Source: Chaetorhynchus papuensis
Lineage: Eukaryota; Chordata; Aves; Passeriformes; Rhipiduridae
Length of the DNA stretch: 64,000 bases
NCBI GenBank assembly: GCA_013396525.1
Contig: VWYX01000212.1
Span: 310,001 to 374,000, forward strand
Direction of reading: 5' to 3'
This document shows, piece after piece, positions 49,219-61,563 of this stretch. The notes under the pieces were generated by a model. The model saw only the letters and a list, made by a program, of their open reading frames with translations, did no database searches and had not been told where the DNA came from. A program made the position numbers and the translations under genes. Numbering within the stretch: position 1 is the first letter of the stretch; every line of letters begins with the position of its first letter.

Positions 49219-50065
49219 TCTAGCTACTTCCATTTATTTTCCTTTCTGCTTTAGTGTTTCTTTCAGGAGCTGTCTGCTTCTCTGCAGCTTCCATCTTAGG
49301 TCTTTTGTTAGGACTATTTGATCACTTATACTATGAGTTGATAATTATGCAAATCTGATTGTCCCGTATTCTTTTGTGACCAAAAAGAGAAAAGCAACCT
49401 ACAATGCATTATCTTTCCCAACAGCAAAAAGGGCATTTTTGATAACTCATGAGTATGTTCCAGCCTGTGGTAACAGCATATATATAGATGAAAGGGGCTC
49501 ACCTGGCGTACACACTACTGTTTTACAGTGAAAAAAGATGCAGTGCTGACAGAAAAATGTATTGGTTTCAATTTCTGGGGTCTTCTTTTGGTTTGACTTT
49601 GTTGGTTTGGGTTTTTTAAAATTAAAAATCCAGATGTGATGGTTTGATAAAAATATTCTCTTCTGTTGTTAATTCCTGTGCTGACAGAGTTCTGAGGAAG
49701 GCAAGAAACCTATCTTTTTGCTGAAATGAGTCAATTGCTTGCCTGCTGACCTGATGGGAGTGAGACAGAAGGAAGAGTCGTCTGGGAAATTAATACTTAT
49801 GCAAATTTTATAAGGCCTGAGCTATTTTTCTAATAAAATTAATGGTTTCTGTTAGCAGCTTCCTATTAGTGTAGGTGAAACTATAAATTTGAAAAAAACA
49901 TAATTTAAAACAAAATAATTAAACCAAAGTCGTCTTAATGCAAATTAAAGCTTTAAGAGAAAACAATACTAGGTGTCACAGCAGCTGCAGTTATAATAAT
50001 TATAAAGTTTATAGATTATTAGGTTCTGCCATCCCAGTGTAAATGGGTGTATATCTTATTTAGAT
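49219..50065. other. AT-rich unique DNA, no gene seen
   Basis: Nothing recognised between the LTR and the CR1 stub. Confidence 0.5.
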
Positions 50066-50122
50066 GATTGTTGATGAACCAGATGATTGTTGTAGGTTAC
50101 TTCCAACTATTCTATTCTAAAT
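50066..50122 (+). mobile_element. Short CR1 3' stub, plus strand
   Basis: CCAGATGATTGTTGTAGG, then TTACTTCCAACTATTCTATTCTA, the usual order of the final CR1 3' UTR bases, in decayed form. Confidence 0.6.
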
Positions 50123-50269
50123 CCCACCGAAGCTATTAACTAGGTGATTTGTCTCACCTCAGAGTTAGGTATCTTGGCCAAGTTCCTTATCTAGATTTTT
50201 TTTTCAGGATATAGTGAAAAAAGTTAACTCTAGACATCATTTTATCTGCAGGTTTTAATTATTTCTTTC

Positions 50270-50562
50270 AGGAGGTATCTTCCTCTCTCCCTCCCTTTTC
50301 TCTTTCTCTCACCCCCACCTCTTTTCTTTCTCTCTCACTCTAACACTCTCTCCCTTCCTCTTCCTATTCTCTATCCTCTTCTACTTCCTCTCCCATCTTT
50401 CCTTCATCTCTTTCACCTCTTTCCCTTTGCCTCTTTTCCTTCTCCTAGTCCCCCTCTTTCTCTCCCCATTCTCCTCCTCCCCTCTTCATTTCAATATCTC
50501 CCAGCCTACTTCCTTTCTGCAACCTCTCCCCATACTGTCTCGCCTCCTCCCTCTCTCAAAGA
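50270..50562. repeat. Polypyrimidine tract, about 290 bp
   Basis: Plus strand is almost entirely C and T in irregular CTCT, CCTCC and CTTT blocks with scattered A. Unlike the arrays at 24-25 kb it has no fixed unit, so it is a degenerate pyrimidine tract rather than a clean microsatellite. Confidence 0.92.
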
Positions 50563-51735
50563 AATGTAGGTGAATCTCTTACAAAAACACTTAAGTTTAA
50601 AACATGCAGACTCAAATGAGATACAGATGTAATTGTCTGCTGATCAAAATAATTGAAGTTATGCCTTTGTCATGAAATTGCAAAAGGAAGGAGGAGCCTC
50701 TACACAGTATGAAACAGTCAGTATAGAGTCAAGTAAGAATTTGTCATACAAGTTTTGAGAATTTTTCCTAATTCAGACCAGCTCTGTTTGGTCCCAGGGA
50801 CTGCACTTCCTCAGGTAACTGGACCATGTGGTTGGGTTCTTGGATTATTCCTACTGATTTAGTTTCATCCAAAGGAATTCAGTTTACATGCTGTGAAACT
50901 GCTTCATGACAGAAAGAACATGCAGCAAGAGGGGACTGATCAGGAGATTAGCTTCAGAAAAGCACTCCTGATCCAAACTAAACTTGCACATGTTTGCAAA
51001 TGCAACAAAATAAATTCATGGAATCAGAATTCAGTAACCTATAAAGTAGGGTAAGATAGTCGTACATGCTGATTATAGAATTTACTACTGATCAATGTGA
51101 TATCTTTGTTGAAGACATGAAACTGTATGAAGTAGTGAGTTCTTCACCAGGATTTGGGTTGCAGCGAAGTAGTTCTGCTCCATTTGAAGATACCAGGAAT
51201 AGAATCGAAGTCTGACAGATTAATGCCCCTGTTTTTTAACAGGACATAGCATGCTTAAATATCTTTGAAGCTTTTGTGCGATGTTCTTTGCAAGACTGGG
51301 GCATATAGGGAGACGTAAAATAATACTGCTCATCAGTTAGAGACTTTTTTCCCAGTAAGAATGCTAATAAGGGAATGACTCATATTTTGACTGAAGTAGT
51401 AATTTGATCATAAATAGTATTTACTACTAAGTATTTACTATTTATTAGTAAGAACAGGAACAGATAAATTTTCAAGAAAAAAATAATCTAATAATGATTC
51501 GTAATAGAGACTTAGTCTACAGATTTATGGATGCATCTGTGTTGAAATAAGTTATAAGATGAAAAAGATTGCTTAGGCTTGCAAGTCACAACATGAGGCA
51601 TTGCAAGTACTAAGGTTAAAACAGTTCATGGTCTGATCCATCTGCTGTTTGAGGCATAAGCTTGCTTCATTAATGTTAAAATACATGCTAAAATGGGGAA
51701 AGCAAAGTTGGTGACAATTTACCAGACAGTGAATT
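50563..51735. other. AT-rich unique DNA, no gene seen
   Basis: Nothing recognised. Confidence 0.5.
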
Positions 51736-51812
51736 AGTCACAGAATCACAAAATAGTTGGTGTTAGAAGAAGTCTCTGGAGATTATCTAGACTAGCTCCC
51801 CTGCTAAAGCAG
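51736..51812 (-). mobile_element. CR1 LINE 3' stub, minus strand
   Basis: Plus strand reads CACAGAATCACAAAATAGTTGG, GTCTCTGGAGATTATCTAG and CCCCTGCTAAAGCAGGCTCATC, the reverse complement of a CR1 3' terminus with its octamers at the left. Strongly 5'-truncated. Confidence 0.85.
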
Positions 51813-54165
51813 GCTCATCTTCTCCAATATTAAGTGTATTTTGGTGTATTAAGAAAAGCTGCCATCTATAATAATGGGTGTGTCTTCCATTTATCCTATC
51901 CTTAAAACGAGATATTCCCAGATATGTTTCTAGTTTACATTTGTCTGCTTTCCCCTCCTGACTTCCCAGAATGATCTCACTGTGGGTGGGCTCATCAACT
52001 CAAAGCAATTGTTAATGGGGAAAGGAAAAACATACTATACCCATATAAATTACCCTGGTTTATGGATATTTATTCAAGCTGTTATGTTAGATTATTAGCT
52101 GTCTTGAGCAGTTCCTGGGCAAGCCCACAAAAATGTGTTTGTTGACTATTTTGTTGACCAAAAATAAGCATGTAAAATTTTATGTGCTTTATTCTGAAAT
52201 TGGCAATATAATATTATTACTGTGATTTTTGTTTAGGGGTTTGAGCTGCAGTGTTTAAAGTAGGTATATGTTTAAAGATTATTTAGTTCTTTTGCATTAC
52301 CTTTGGAAAGGAATATATGGGAATGATTGAACTGATTTTTAAATGAAAAGTAGCAGTGAGCATCTCCAAGGAAATATATCTGTTTATTCACCATGGGAGT
52401 CAGATCCTTAATTTATGGAAATCAGCAGTGAAATGCAGCATATTTACACCCTCTAAGAACTGTATTCCTACTTTCTGTAGACCACAAATAATGCCTTAAT
52501 AGCCAAATTAAGCCACACAGTTTACAGAATATAGACTTTGTACTATATTCATCATGATCTTAAGTACTGTTCCCACTGCATTAAATACTTTCATTATTTT
52601 GTTACTTTTTAAAACCTGCCAAACTTTACTAAATAAACTTTATTAAGATCCTCAAGTACAGCTATTTTTGCCAACAAAACTGAAAAGTAAATTTCCTACT
52701 ATCTCGTAAGTTTTTTGCTAGGAGATTCCTATTTATAGGGATAATGCTTTGCTTTTCTAGTTAATGGATATCTTATTTTAATTACAGAATTAATTTTTAA
52801 TTCTGATTACAGACATTCTCAAATACCAACTCACAATTCAGGTTTTTCTTTTCTTTTAATTTTGAAAAAAATAATCTTGCAACAGTATCTGTTTTTTCCA
52901 TGTGAAAGTTTATATACATAAACTGAAGGATTTTCAGTAAGAAATAATAATATTTTTCTACTCAAATACGTTATGTACCTAATTTAATCAAGGCTATATT
53001 GTACCATATACGACTACTGTAAGTACCTTTCAGACTCTTTGCACAAGAAAATGTTAGACATTTTCTCTAGCCTTGTAAAATCAATAAAAAGGTGTAGAAC
53101 TTGAGTCTGAACTTTGGCGATCCCTGCAAATACAGGTTGTAAAGGGACTGGAGGAAGTCTGAGCTACCAGATATGCTAAACTGCTCAAGTCTCTTTGGTT
53201 AAAAAGCAAAATACTTGAGAGTGTTGTTAAAAAGGTGGAAATGTTTGATTTATGGAAGATTGTTTACCATCAAACTACCCACAATATGTTACAAGTTATG
53301 CCTTAAAAAAACTTTCAACATGTTGAAAACAATTTCTAATCTGGACTGAGATGTAAGATTATCAAGAAGCCAACTCAAAAAAACCGTTTTCTTCCTACAG
53401 TAACTCTAATGCCTTTTCACTTGGTTTCAGACTTGTTCATAATATTGGAGGCAGCAGCCATTGAGCTGATGGATAACAAGCTGCTGAGAGAGTTCAAATT
53501 AGGATATTAATACTGTTACATCCATTTGTAATCACTTTGCAGTCAAAGGCTCTGCAGCCTTTGACTTTATTGACTATGATGCTGTTAAGACTTCAAAGAA
53601 AAGCCAATAGCTTAATATTTGCATAGCTAAAGACAATTGTTTACATTAAATAAACTCTCTTTTGACGGTACTTGGAGAATAAATAGATGCTTTTACAAAT
53701 TTACCCTTGAGCTATGGCTGTACTTTTTGTATCAATGGTATTATCAGAACAAATAAATATTTACTTCAGAAGTATCCTATTGGCTTTAGAACAAAAAGTA
53801 GTGTTTAGCTCTCTTTGAAATATGTATCTAGATGACAGAGATATCCAATTGCTGTTATGATATGAATATAATGTTTTATAAATGTGACCAAAGAGGTAGG
53901 TCTTGTTTCAAATAAGAGGAGACACAGGCCATAATTTCCATGAACATTAAACAAAGTTCTTTTCTGAGCACCAAAAACTTTCACATTTGTAATTTTTTCA
54001 GTGCCATTGCACAGAAAGTGTGTCAAGAAAGCAAAAATACGAATGTTTCACTTGTACATTATCCAAGAGTTTGGTTTTTTATTACTTTTTTCTAGTTTTT
54101 GTAGAAAGTCAGTTGGGACAAATTCTGACTGTTGAATTGCTGAACTACATGACAATCAGAGTGGT
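51813..54165. other. AT-rich unique DNA, no gene seen
   Basis: No gene or classified repeat recognised; the minus frame 53805-54026 has no motif. Confidence 0.5.
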
Positions 54166-54226
54166 TATAGCATCATAAAATCCTTTATATTGAAAAAGAC
54201 CTCTAATATCATGTGACAAACTGGAA
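54166..54226 (-). mobile_element. Short CR1 3' stub, minus strand
   Basis: GCATCATAAAATCCTTTATATTG followed by AAAAAGACCTCTAATATCATG fits a reverse-complemented CR1 3' end. It is cut off by the LTR starting at 54234. Confidence 0.65.
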
Positions 54227-54233
54227 AGATTGA

Positions 54234-54831
54234 TGTCTTAAGACATTTTGGGGTGTTTGTTTGGGAGGAAGGAGCAGGTTGGGCCTTGCCCTGGCGAGGC
54301 AGTGCACTGCCCTGTACACCCCCATCCCTAGAGCCTGTATCCCAGCCCAGCAGTAGCTGCCAATCCCTGGCACACAAGAGGCAATGCTGCACACCCGCCT
54401 CTGGAGCCCCTAACCCAGCTCCTGAGAGGCCATATGACTGGAAGTCCCAGCTGGGGGAACACCATAGGAAGGCCAAGGTGTATTTAAAGCTGAACACAAG
54501 ACAAGCTTGTGTCTTGACCATACCTCCTCTTGAAATTTCTATCTGAATGCCGCTGGAATCCAGGAGTTGGGAGCTATATGTGTGCTTTTCTATATCTTTT
54601 CTGTCCTTTTCTCTTTCTTCCTCCTTCTAATTGCCCCTTCTTGGAATTTTTGAGTAACTTAAAGTCAAATGGGCCTAGAGTTTGCTAAGTTGAATGGGCC
54701 AGTTTAATTCTAAGAAGAGTGTTTTATGTTGATTGAATATTGCACTAAACCTTTTGCCAAAGCTCTCTGATTTTCTAGAGTGGCCAGTAAAAGTCTGTTT
54801 GTTGTTTTGACCTCTTGAGAATATCTTGTCA
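54234..54831 (+). mobile_element. Probable solo LTR, about 600 bp, plus sense
   Basis: TGTCTTAAGACATTTTGGGG at the left and ATATCTTGTCA at the right give TG...CA ends. In plus order there is a GC-rich U3-like half (54250-54480), a TATA-type TATTTAAA at 54481-54488 and a variant poly(A) signal AGTAAA at about 54787. Flanking hexamers do not match, so no target duplication. Frames inside (54253-54546 plus, 54165-54521 minus) overlap each other and carry no retroviral motif. Confidence 0.68.
54481..54488 (+). promoter_or_regulatory. TATA-like box of the LTR
   Basis: TATTTAAA, the form common in avian retroviral LTRs, placed at the U3 end of the 54234-54831 element. Confidence 0.5.
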
Positions 54832-54899
54832 GTATTTTTCCCATGTATCTAACTCAGAGTACATAGACAACCGTAAGCCCTTTTAAAAGTCTTGTTGAG

Positions 54900-56293
54900 T
54901 GAGTTGTTAGGGGCCTTACATATCATCAAGCCTACCCATTGATGTAACACTGTCAATCCTACCATTAACTCAAGTCCCTAAGCACCACATCTACATGTCT
55001 TTTAAATACCTCCAGCGATGGTGACTCAACCAGTTCCCTGGGCAGCCTATTCCAATGCTTGATAATAGTTTTGTGACGAGATTTTTACTAATATCCAGTT
55101 TAAAGTTTCCCTGATGCAACTGGAGGTTATTTTCTCTTGTTCTGTGCTTGTTATTGGGAGAAGAGACTGACATCCTTCCCACTACAACCTCATTTCAGGC
55201 AATTGTAGAGATTGATAAGGTCCCCCTGAGGCTCCTTTTCTCCAGGATAAACACCCCTCCCTCCCTCAGCTGCTCCTGATAACACTTGTGCTCCAGACAC
55301 TTCATTTTGTTGACAACCTCCATCACCTCAGTGTCTTTCTTGAAGGGAAGAGCCAAAAACTGAGCATAGCATTTTTGGTGCAGCCTTACCAGTGCTGAGT
55401 ACAGGAGGTCAAACACTTGCCTAGTCCTGCTGGCCACACTATTTCTGATACAGGCCAGGATGCCATTGGCCTTCTTGGCCAACTGGGCACACGCTGGCTC
55501 ATATTCAGCCAGCTGCCAACCAGGTCCTTTTCTGTTGGGCAGCCTTCCAGCCATTCTGTCCCCAGCCTGTAGCACTGCATGGGGTTGTTATGACCCAAAT
55601 GCAGGACCTGGCACCTGCCTTGTTGACCCTCATACAACTGGCCTTGGTCCATGGATCCAGCTAGTGTGGATCCCTCTGTGGAGCCTTCCTTACCTCAAAC
55701 ATATCAACACTTCTGCCCAACTTGGTGTTGTCTGCAAAGTAACTGAGGTTGCACTTGATTCCCTCATCCAGATCATTGATAGAACTACTAAAGAGGCCTG
55801 ACCCCAATACTGAGCCCTGGGGAGCACCACTTGTGACTGGCTGCCAGCTGGATATAACTCCATGCACCACCATCCTCTGGGCCCTATCATTCATCCAGTT
55901 TTTTATGCAGTGAACAGTGTACCTATCAAAGCCAAGAGCAGCCAGTTTCTCCAGGAGAATGTTGTGAGAAAACACTGTGAAAGACTCTGCTGAAGTCTAG
56001 ATAGGCGACATCGACAGCCTTTCCCTCATCCATAAGTGAGTTACCTTGTCACAGATGAAAATCAGGTTGGTCAAGCCGGACCTGCCTCTCACAAGCCCCT
56101 GCTGTCCTGGCCTGATATCTTGGTTATCCTGTACATGCCATGTGATGGCATTCTAGATGAGCTGGTCCATAACCTTCCCTGGCACCAAGGTTAGGCTTAC
56201 AGGTCTGCAGTTCCTTGGATCATCCTTCTGACCCTTCTTGCAGATGGTTATCATGTTAGGTAAGCTCCAGTCAATGGGGACTTCCCACTGTAA
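54900..56293 (-). pseudogene. CR1 LINE, RT to 3' UTR, minus strand
   Basis: About 1.39 kb of CR1 read on minus. It enters in RT at 56293 with a WEVPIDWSLPN and KKGQKDDPRNCRPVSL stretch, passes KAVDV-like and SHNILLEKLAALGFDRYT (about 55960-55910), SGAPQGSVLGS, NDLDEGIKCNLSYFADNTKL (55790-55720), the C-terminal QLAKKANGILACIRNSVASR (about 55490-55430) and LEKRSLRGTL, then the 3' UTR to about 54900. The final octamers are eroded. The RT box reads FADN as in the copy at 28-30 kb. Frames 55661-55975, 55386-55652 and 55195-55575 are pieces of one ORF2 separated by frameshifts, so no protein is made. Confidence 0.94.
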
Positions 56294-58700
56294 CATATAA
56301 AATCAGCACCGCTGTTTGCAGAGTTTATACTGTGAATGGTTTACTATACAATTTTTTTTTTAAAAAGAATCTGCCTGTGCTAATTTATCACCATATGTCA
56401 GAATAAATGAGAGAACTATGAATATCTCCACTTTGGATATGTAACTTCATCTTTTTTATATATGCTGATTTGTCCAGAAAGAGTTAATTGACCTTCTACT
56501 AAGGAAAGTTACGTTGTAAATGTTCTAAGTTGAGAGCCAGGATTTTAAGAAAATACATGCTACTAATCAGCTTTAAAAATCCTGATCCAAATAATTTGTG
56601 TAATGATTCAGAATTTGGAGTTTTTTGCTTTTTTTTTTTTGTCACAATAATGGAACAAATCCTCCCATATTATAAGGAAAGAAATTAGTAAGCCATGTAA
56701 AACAAATGCAAATAAGACAATTAAAAAGACAAAATACAATCTTAAACACTTCAAATGCATAAAATGAAATTTAAAATTAATTCACAGAGAGATTAAATAA
56801 CCCAGTAAACATGTGCAGTTAGATCAAGAGAGAGAACTTTCAAAGCTGGGTCCAGAGTGAGAAGTTTCTGTGTTAATGAGAAGAAAGGAAAGTAATGCTA
56901 AAAATTCAGGAGAAATATCTTGTAAAACCCTGATGAATTTCTGGAGTTGAGAAAAAGAATGTGTTGAGACAGCAAGTAGACAGTAGATGCAGCATGTTCA
57001 TGCTTGAGGGGAGAAGTCTGAGGATAACACCGAGAAGAATACAACACAAACAAACATGATACTCCTTTATTATAAGATTAACACAAAATGATGCTGAAAT
57101 GTGTAGAAATGAAGATTTCAAATTTGGGTGTTTATAGAGCATATATACTTAGTGCAAGTAAATGATGTCAAGCAAACAGTGAACAAGTTTGAAAACAGTT
57201 AGCTGAACTGTTACAAATTACGACACTGCTTTCCTACCTAGCTACAAGGCAAAACTGTGACCCTTGGACAGATTCTAGTGCTGCTGGAAGGCTTGCCTGG
57301 CTATGCCTATATAGTCTGAATTGTACTTCTGATTTACAGCAAAAAATGCCACTCTTGTTTGTAATTTAGGCCATGACATACTGACTGATATGTGCACAGA
57401 CTGAGCAGGATGACAAATGCCTTGTTCTAAACTGGAGCCACAATCTTCATCATCTTTTTGTGACATGACAGAGGACTCTGGGCTTTTTTTCCTTTGTTCT
57501 GAAGTGTAAGAGAAAGCACCATTAACCTCAAATTGATTCAACTGTCTTTTTTGTGATCTCCAACTGTGCAATGCTATATAAATATTAAGTAAGTTTAACT
57601 AAAATGAGAGGCTTCATTGCATTTCCACTATTCCTTTTCATTTGCATATGTTTTATGTTTTCATTAACACCGTTGCTGCTTCAGACATACGGCAGAATAA
57701 ATAACAAGCAAATATGTTCAAAGAACTCATACTGAATTCTAAGTGGTTTTACAGTTCAGCTGCGCTTGGAGCTTTTTTTCTATTAAACCCAGACAGTCTA
57801 GAGAAGATCTTTAGAACCAGCTCAAGGCTCTGCTTTTTGAAAATTACAGGCATAGCTTCTAGTTAGTCAAATGGTGTTCTTATTTCTGCTGCTAATAGAT
57901 GAATAGATGCTCCAAAATGGCTGGTTGGATGACTCATGGAACTGACTGCTTGCTAAAGAGGAAAAAGGGTATGCAGTTCAGTGCTTTACAAGTTGTGCCA
58001 ATGGTTATTGTTGCTGTGCTGCTGAGCAATCTATTGAGTTAAGCTTCATTGAACTATAATTCTGATAATCAGCCTGGATTCCTTGTCCAGTTTAGGTCTG
58101 AAATCTTGGTGTTTGGGGAATTTTACTAGAATTATTTATGTTAATTTTGCTTTGATGTTGGAATTGCATATACTATAAAGTAGTATTTCTAGGAGAGGCT
58201 GGCATGTAGTAGCCAGAAAATATCTTTTTCCTTGTCTGTCTAAACATGAGTCATTGGTAAACCTCAGTAAGCGAACTGTCAATAGACGGTGTGATTTACT
58301 GAAAGCAACCATCCAGCCTAATCTCTTTTGTGCGTTAACTAATCTCAGTGCTTCTTTTCTGTGCAGACACCGAGCATAACAGAGGGAGAATAATGAAGCC
58401 TTACCTTTTCGCACTGAGTTGGTGGGCTGTGTATCAGCTAGGAGATGAAAGAAATATGCTAGTGAAGTGTGGTTCATGATGATTTGTGTAAACTGTCTTA
58501 GAACCAAGAAAAGCAGCACTTAGTTCCTAACTGCCTTGTCGCTGTCTGGGTTTTGGTTTCAGAAGGCTACGGAAAGGGAAGGCAAGTGAAAGACTATTAC
58601 AGTCTCTGCCAGTCTCGGTTTGCGGGGATACCCGGTTCCTGCCTTGGTAACTCCTTGAAGAGGTCTTAGCCAGCAAGAGAGTGAATAGCCAGCTCAGACC
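56294..58700. other. AT-rich unique DNA; one minus frame of unknown status
   Basis: No classified repeat. The minus frame 57275-57571 (98 codons) is of mixed composition (QKDDEDCGSSLEQGICHPAQ in the middle) rather than low complexity, but I recognise no domain and see no supporting gene structure. The 127-codon minus frame 58136-58519 is equally unassigned. I treat both as chance. Confidence 0.5.
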
Positions 58701-58721
58701 TCTCCGTTCCCGGTGTTCCGT

Positions 58722-59114
58722 TGTAGGCAGGAGGTGTATCTTGCTGCTAAGGTTAAGCAGATGCGGACCATGGGGAAGGTATATATTAACTTTATTCCTC
58801 ACAGAGGAAAAACATAACACAACCATACACCTAGCTCCAAGTGGCTAAAACCCCTCCTCGCCCTGGCTTCTCATCTCCCTCTTGATGGGGGGAGCTGGGC
58901 GAGGAGATAAGCCAATGGGAGAGTGAGGAGACACTGACATTAACAAATAAGGAACGGACAGAGGAGGGGCAAGGGCTGAAGAGACAAGTTCGAATTCTGA
59001 CCACTCCGGACCTGATGCATAAACAAATAGCCTTATACATAGGCATCAGGTCCCGGGGAAGAATCCAGAACAGGAGCTGCGATCTAGCCCACCCGACATG
59101 GGCTGCTCACCACA
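58722..59114 (-). mobile_element. Probable LTR, ERVK-like, sense on minus
   Basis: On minus it starts TGTGGTGAGCAGCCCATG (right end at 59114), has a TATAAGG near 59036, a CCATTGG box near 58913-58919 and an AATAAAG (complement of 58791-58796). The GC-rich composition contrasts with both flanks. The 3' (left) end is uncertain: TG at 58722 gives a TG...CA pair, but the GC-rich sequence continues left to about 58600 and no direct flank duplication is found. Frames 58527-58826 and 58831-59046 are incidental. Confidence 0.62.
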
Positions 59115-61326
59115 ACGAAAGACGATATTGAGGTTAGAACTCTGTGAAAGATTCCTTTTGAAAATAGCAGTAAAATCATCACTCTTTGAATTGAAAGATT
59201 AATCTAGTTTTCGCTTGTGCAGATGCATACCAGCCCTCAATTCAAAATACTGAAAAACTGGAACGTACTGGCTTACAGTGCACTTGCTCAAAGGAGTATG
59301 ACTATTTCCAATGTGTAAAATCAGTGTCCATTATCATAATTGCATTTGAGTAGTAGGGATATAAAGAGTGCAGGTAAATGTTTCTCCTACTACAGGACAG
59401 TTACTTTGAGAGAAAACAATGTGGAAGATACAAACTTTTTTACAGTTTATTCTCATTTTGGGGACTAGGACAGCACTGAACACAATGTCCCTTCCACATT
59501 TTCCAGGGACAGTGCAACAATATAAACCAATCATCTATATCAGCAATAGGCTTGCTCCTTAAAAAAAAATTGCCAGGCTAATGGAAACTACACTCAACTT
59601 ATTTAAAAATAAATTCCTTTCAGTGGATGCTGCTGAAGGGATAGACAGTCCTTGCTAATTCTAAAAGTTAAACAAGGGTAGAAAATAAAATTAAAAATTG
59701 CGTACTGGTGGAATAGAAAAATACAATTGTAATAATACCATATTGAAAAGTTATTTCTGGGTATACTGAGAACTCTAGTATCATTTCATATTTGCAGGGA
59801 AGAAATTATTCTAGAACTGGGGATACCTGAAAATGTAACTTCTTAAAAGTCCCTATTAATCATGACTTCCTGTTTCCATACTATACTTACTTTAGATATT
59901 CTGAGGCCTCCGATTCATGTCATGACATCAGTAAGCCATCTTGCTTCCTTTATATCTTGACCTGCTCCACTTAGAAAATAATCTTCTGGGTCGGCTTTGA
60001 AAATGAACTAAGGATCTTCAGGGCCTCTTATGGTCAGCAGCTTGTAGGAAGGTATAAGAATCTTATACTGTTTACCACAGTTCAGATTTTGCTTTTATAA
60101 ACATTACTGAGTACATTTTGTACCATCTTAGGAGTACTCCAATACAGTGGATGAAAAGGTTCTCCTTGGTTTCTTCATTGGCCTTGAGCTAGATGTCAGT
60201 ATAATCAGGAGCAGATTGGCACCCCATTCTTAAACTGGCTCAGCTCTTTTGAAACAATTAGATAGCAAACAACTTTCCTACTACTCTTTATGTAGAGGAT
60301 ATAATGTACTCTGAAATCATTGACTGGCTGACAGCTCACGCCACTTGAATTGTGAGCCATAGCTGTGTTGAAGGGGAGAATTAAAACCAAATGAAATTTT
60401 CCTATATATTTGAACATATTTATACATTAACTGATGTTTATGTTTATACATAGACTGATTTAAAAACAATTAAAAAATCAGGGAAACTTTATCAAATTTC
60501 CACAGTTTGGACTAAGTGCATATGATCTACAGAGTAAGGCACTCCCTCAGTATATTTTGTAGGATGGGTAATATTGTGAATCATGTATGTGAGCAGCAGC
60601 CTTAACTTATATAACGTATGGGACGTTGTTCCTGATAATTGAAAGGAAATTGTCTGGACTAACAATTTTGCTATGAATCATGGTTTGGCTTAGGTTTTAT
60701 TCTTCTTAACTGTAATTTTCTCTATGAACACTAGATGAAGCCCTGATGCTTCCACACAATAGGAAAAAAAGAACTCAGTGAGCTGTGTTGTGTATATTGA
60801 AGTCCTGACTTCTGCTAAGTCAAAACAAACAGAGAGGTTTATTATTTTTCTGGTCTGTCTTCTGTTGCACAGATGAGTTCCTCTAAGCTCAAAATGTTCC
60901 CAGTCAGGGTAACTGAATAACTAAATAAAGTAAAAGAAGCCTTATGCTTCCTTTTAATTTCAAAATATCTTTTAAATTTTATTTCCTTTCTCTCTTTTAG
61001 CTTGTCTTTTTGAAAAGTTTAAAAAAAAGTGGTATGTTGGAACCCTGAATCCTGAGAATTTCAGTCTTTCAGTTCTGACAAGCAATGATCCTCAAAACCA
61101 CACTCCATTTGACCTGAGGCCCTGGGAAAGGCTCCCAAGATTGTGGGATAATACAGAGGGTACTGTTGTGTGATTAAAAAGAAAAGTTATATCACTGGGT
61201 GGAATATGTAGAGATGTAGAAAAATTAGGTTTGTAGGATATTAGTAATACATAGGTGACAAGATGGAGGATTTTGGGCATGGGTTTGTTCTTCTTTCTTT
61301 TTTCTTCTTCACAAATCTGAGTGTTT
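59115..61326. other. AT-rich unique DNA, no gene seen
   Basis: Short frames only; nothing recognised. Confidence 0.5.
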
Positions 61327-61563
61327 TGTCATTGGGTCAAAAATCCAGCAATGCGGGTCAGAAATTAACGTTCACTGGTTTATAAGTGAAAATAAATTTG
61401 TTGGCATTTAATAATTGGACAATCTGGGGTATAAGTGACCTTGGAAGCAGACATTCTTCGCCATTTTCGCCTTGTTAACTTAGAAAGCAGTCTCTCTGTA
61501 GCTATGTTATAGATAAGATATAATAAACATCTAAGTCCGAAGAAGAACTCCGTATTTCCTGCA
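61327..61563 (+). mobile_element. Candidate short LTR (237 bp), plus sense
   Basis: TGTCATTGGGTC at the left and TTTCCTGCA at the right could be TG...CA ends. Between them in order are TATAAG (61430-61435), a short GC-richer segment and AATAAAC (61522-61527) followed by 36 bases of U5-like sequence. The spacing suits a compact LTR. There is no clear target duplication, and I do not recognise the family. Confidence 0.42.

Noticed and set aside
54165..54546. 118-codon minus and 97-codon plus frames
   Set aside because: Overlap each other on opposite strands within the GC-rich U3 of an LTR; no motif.
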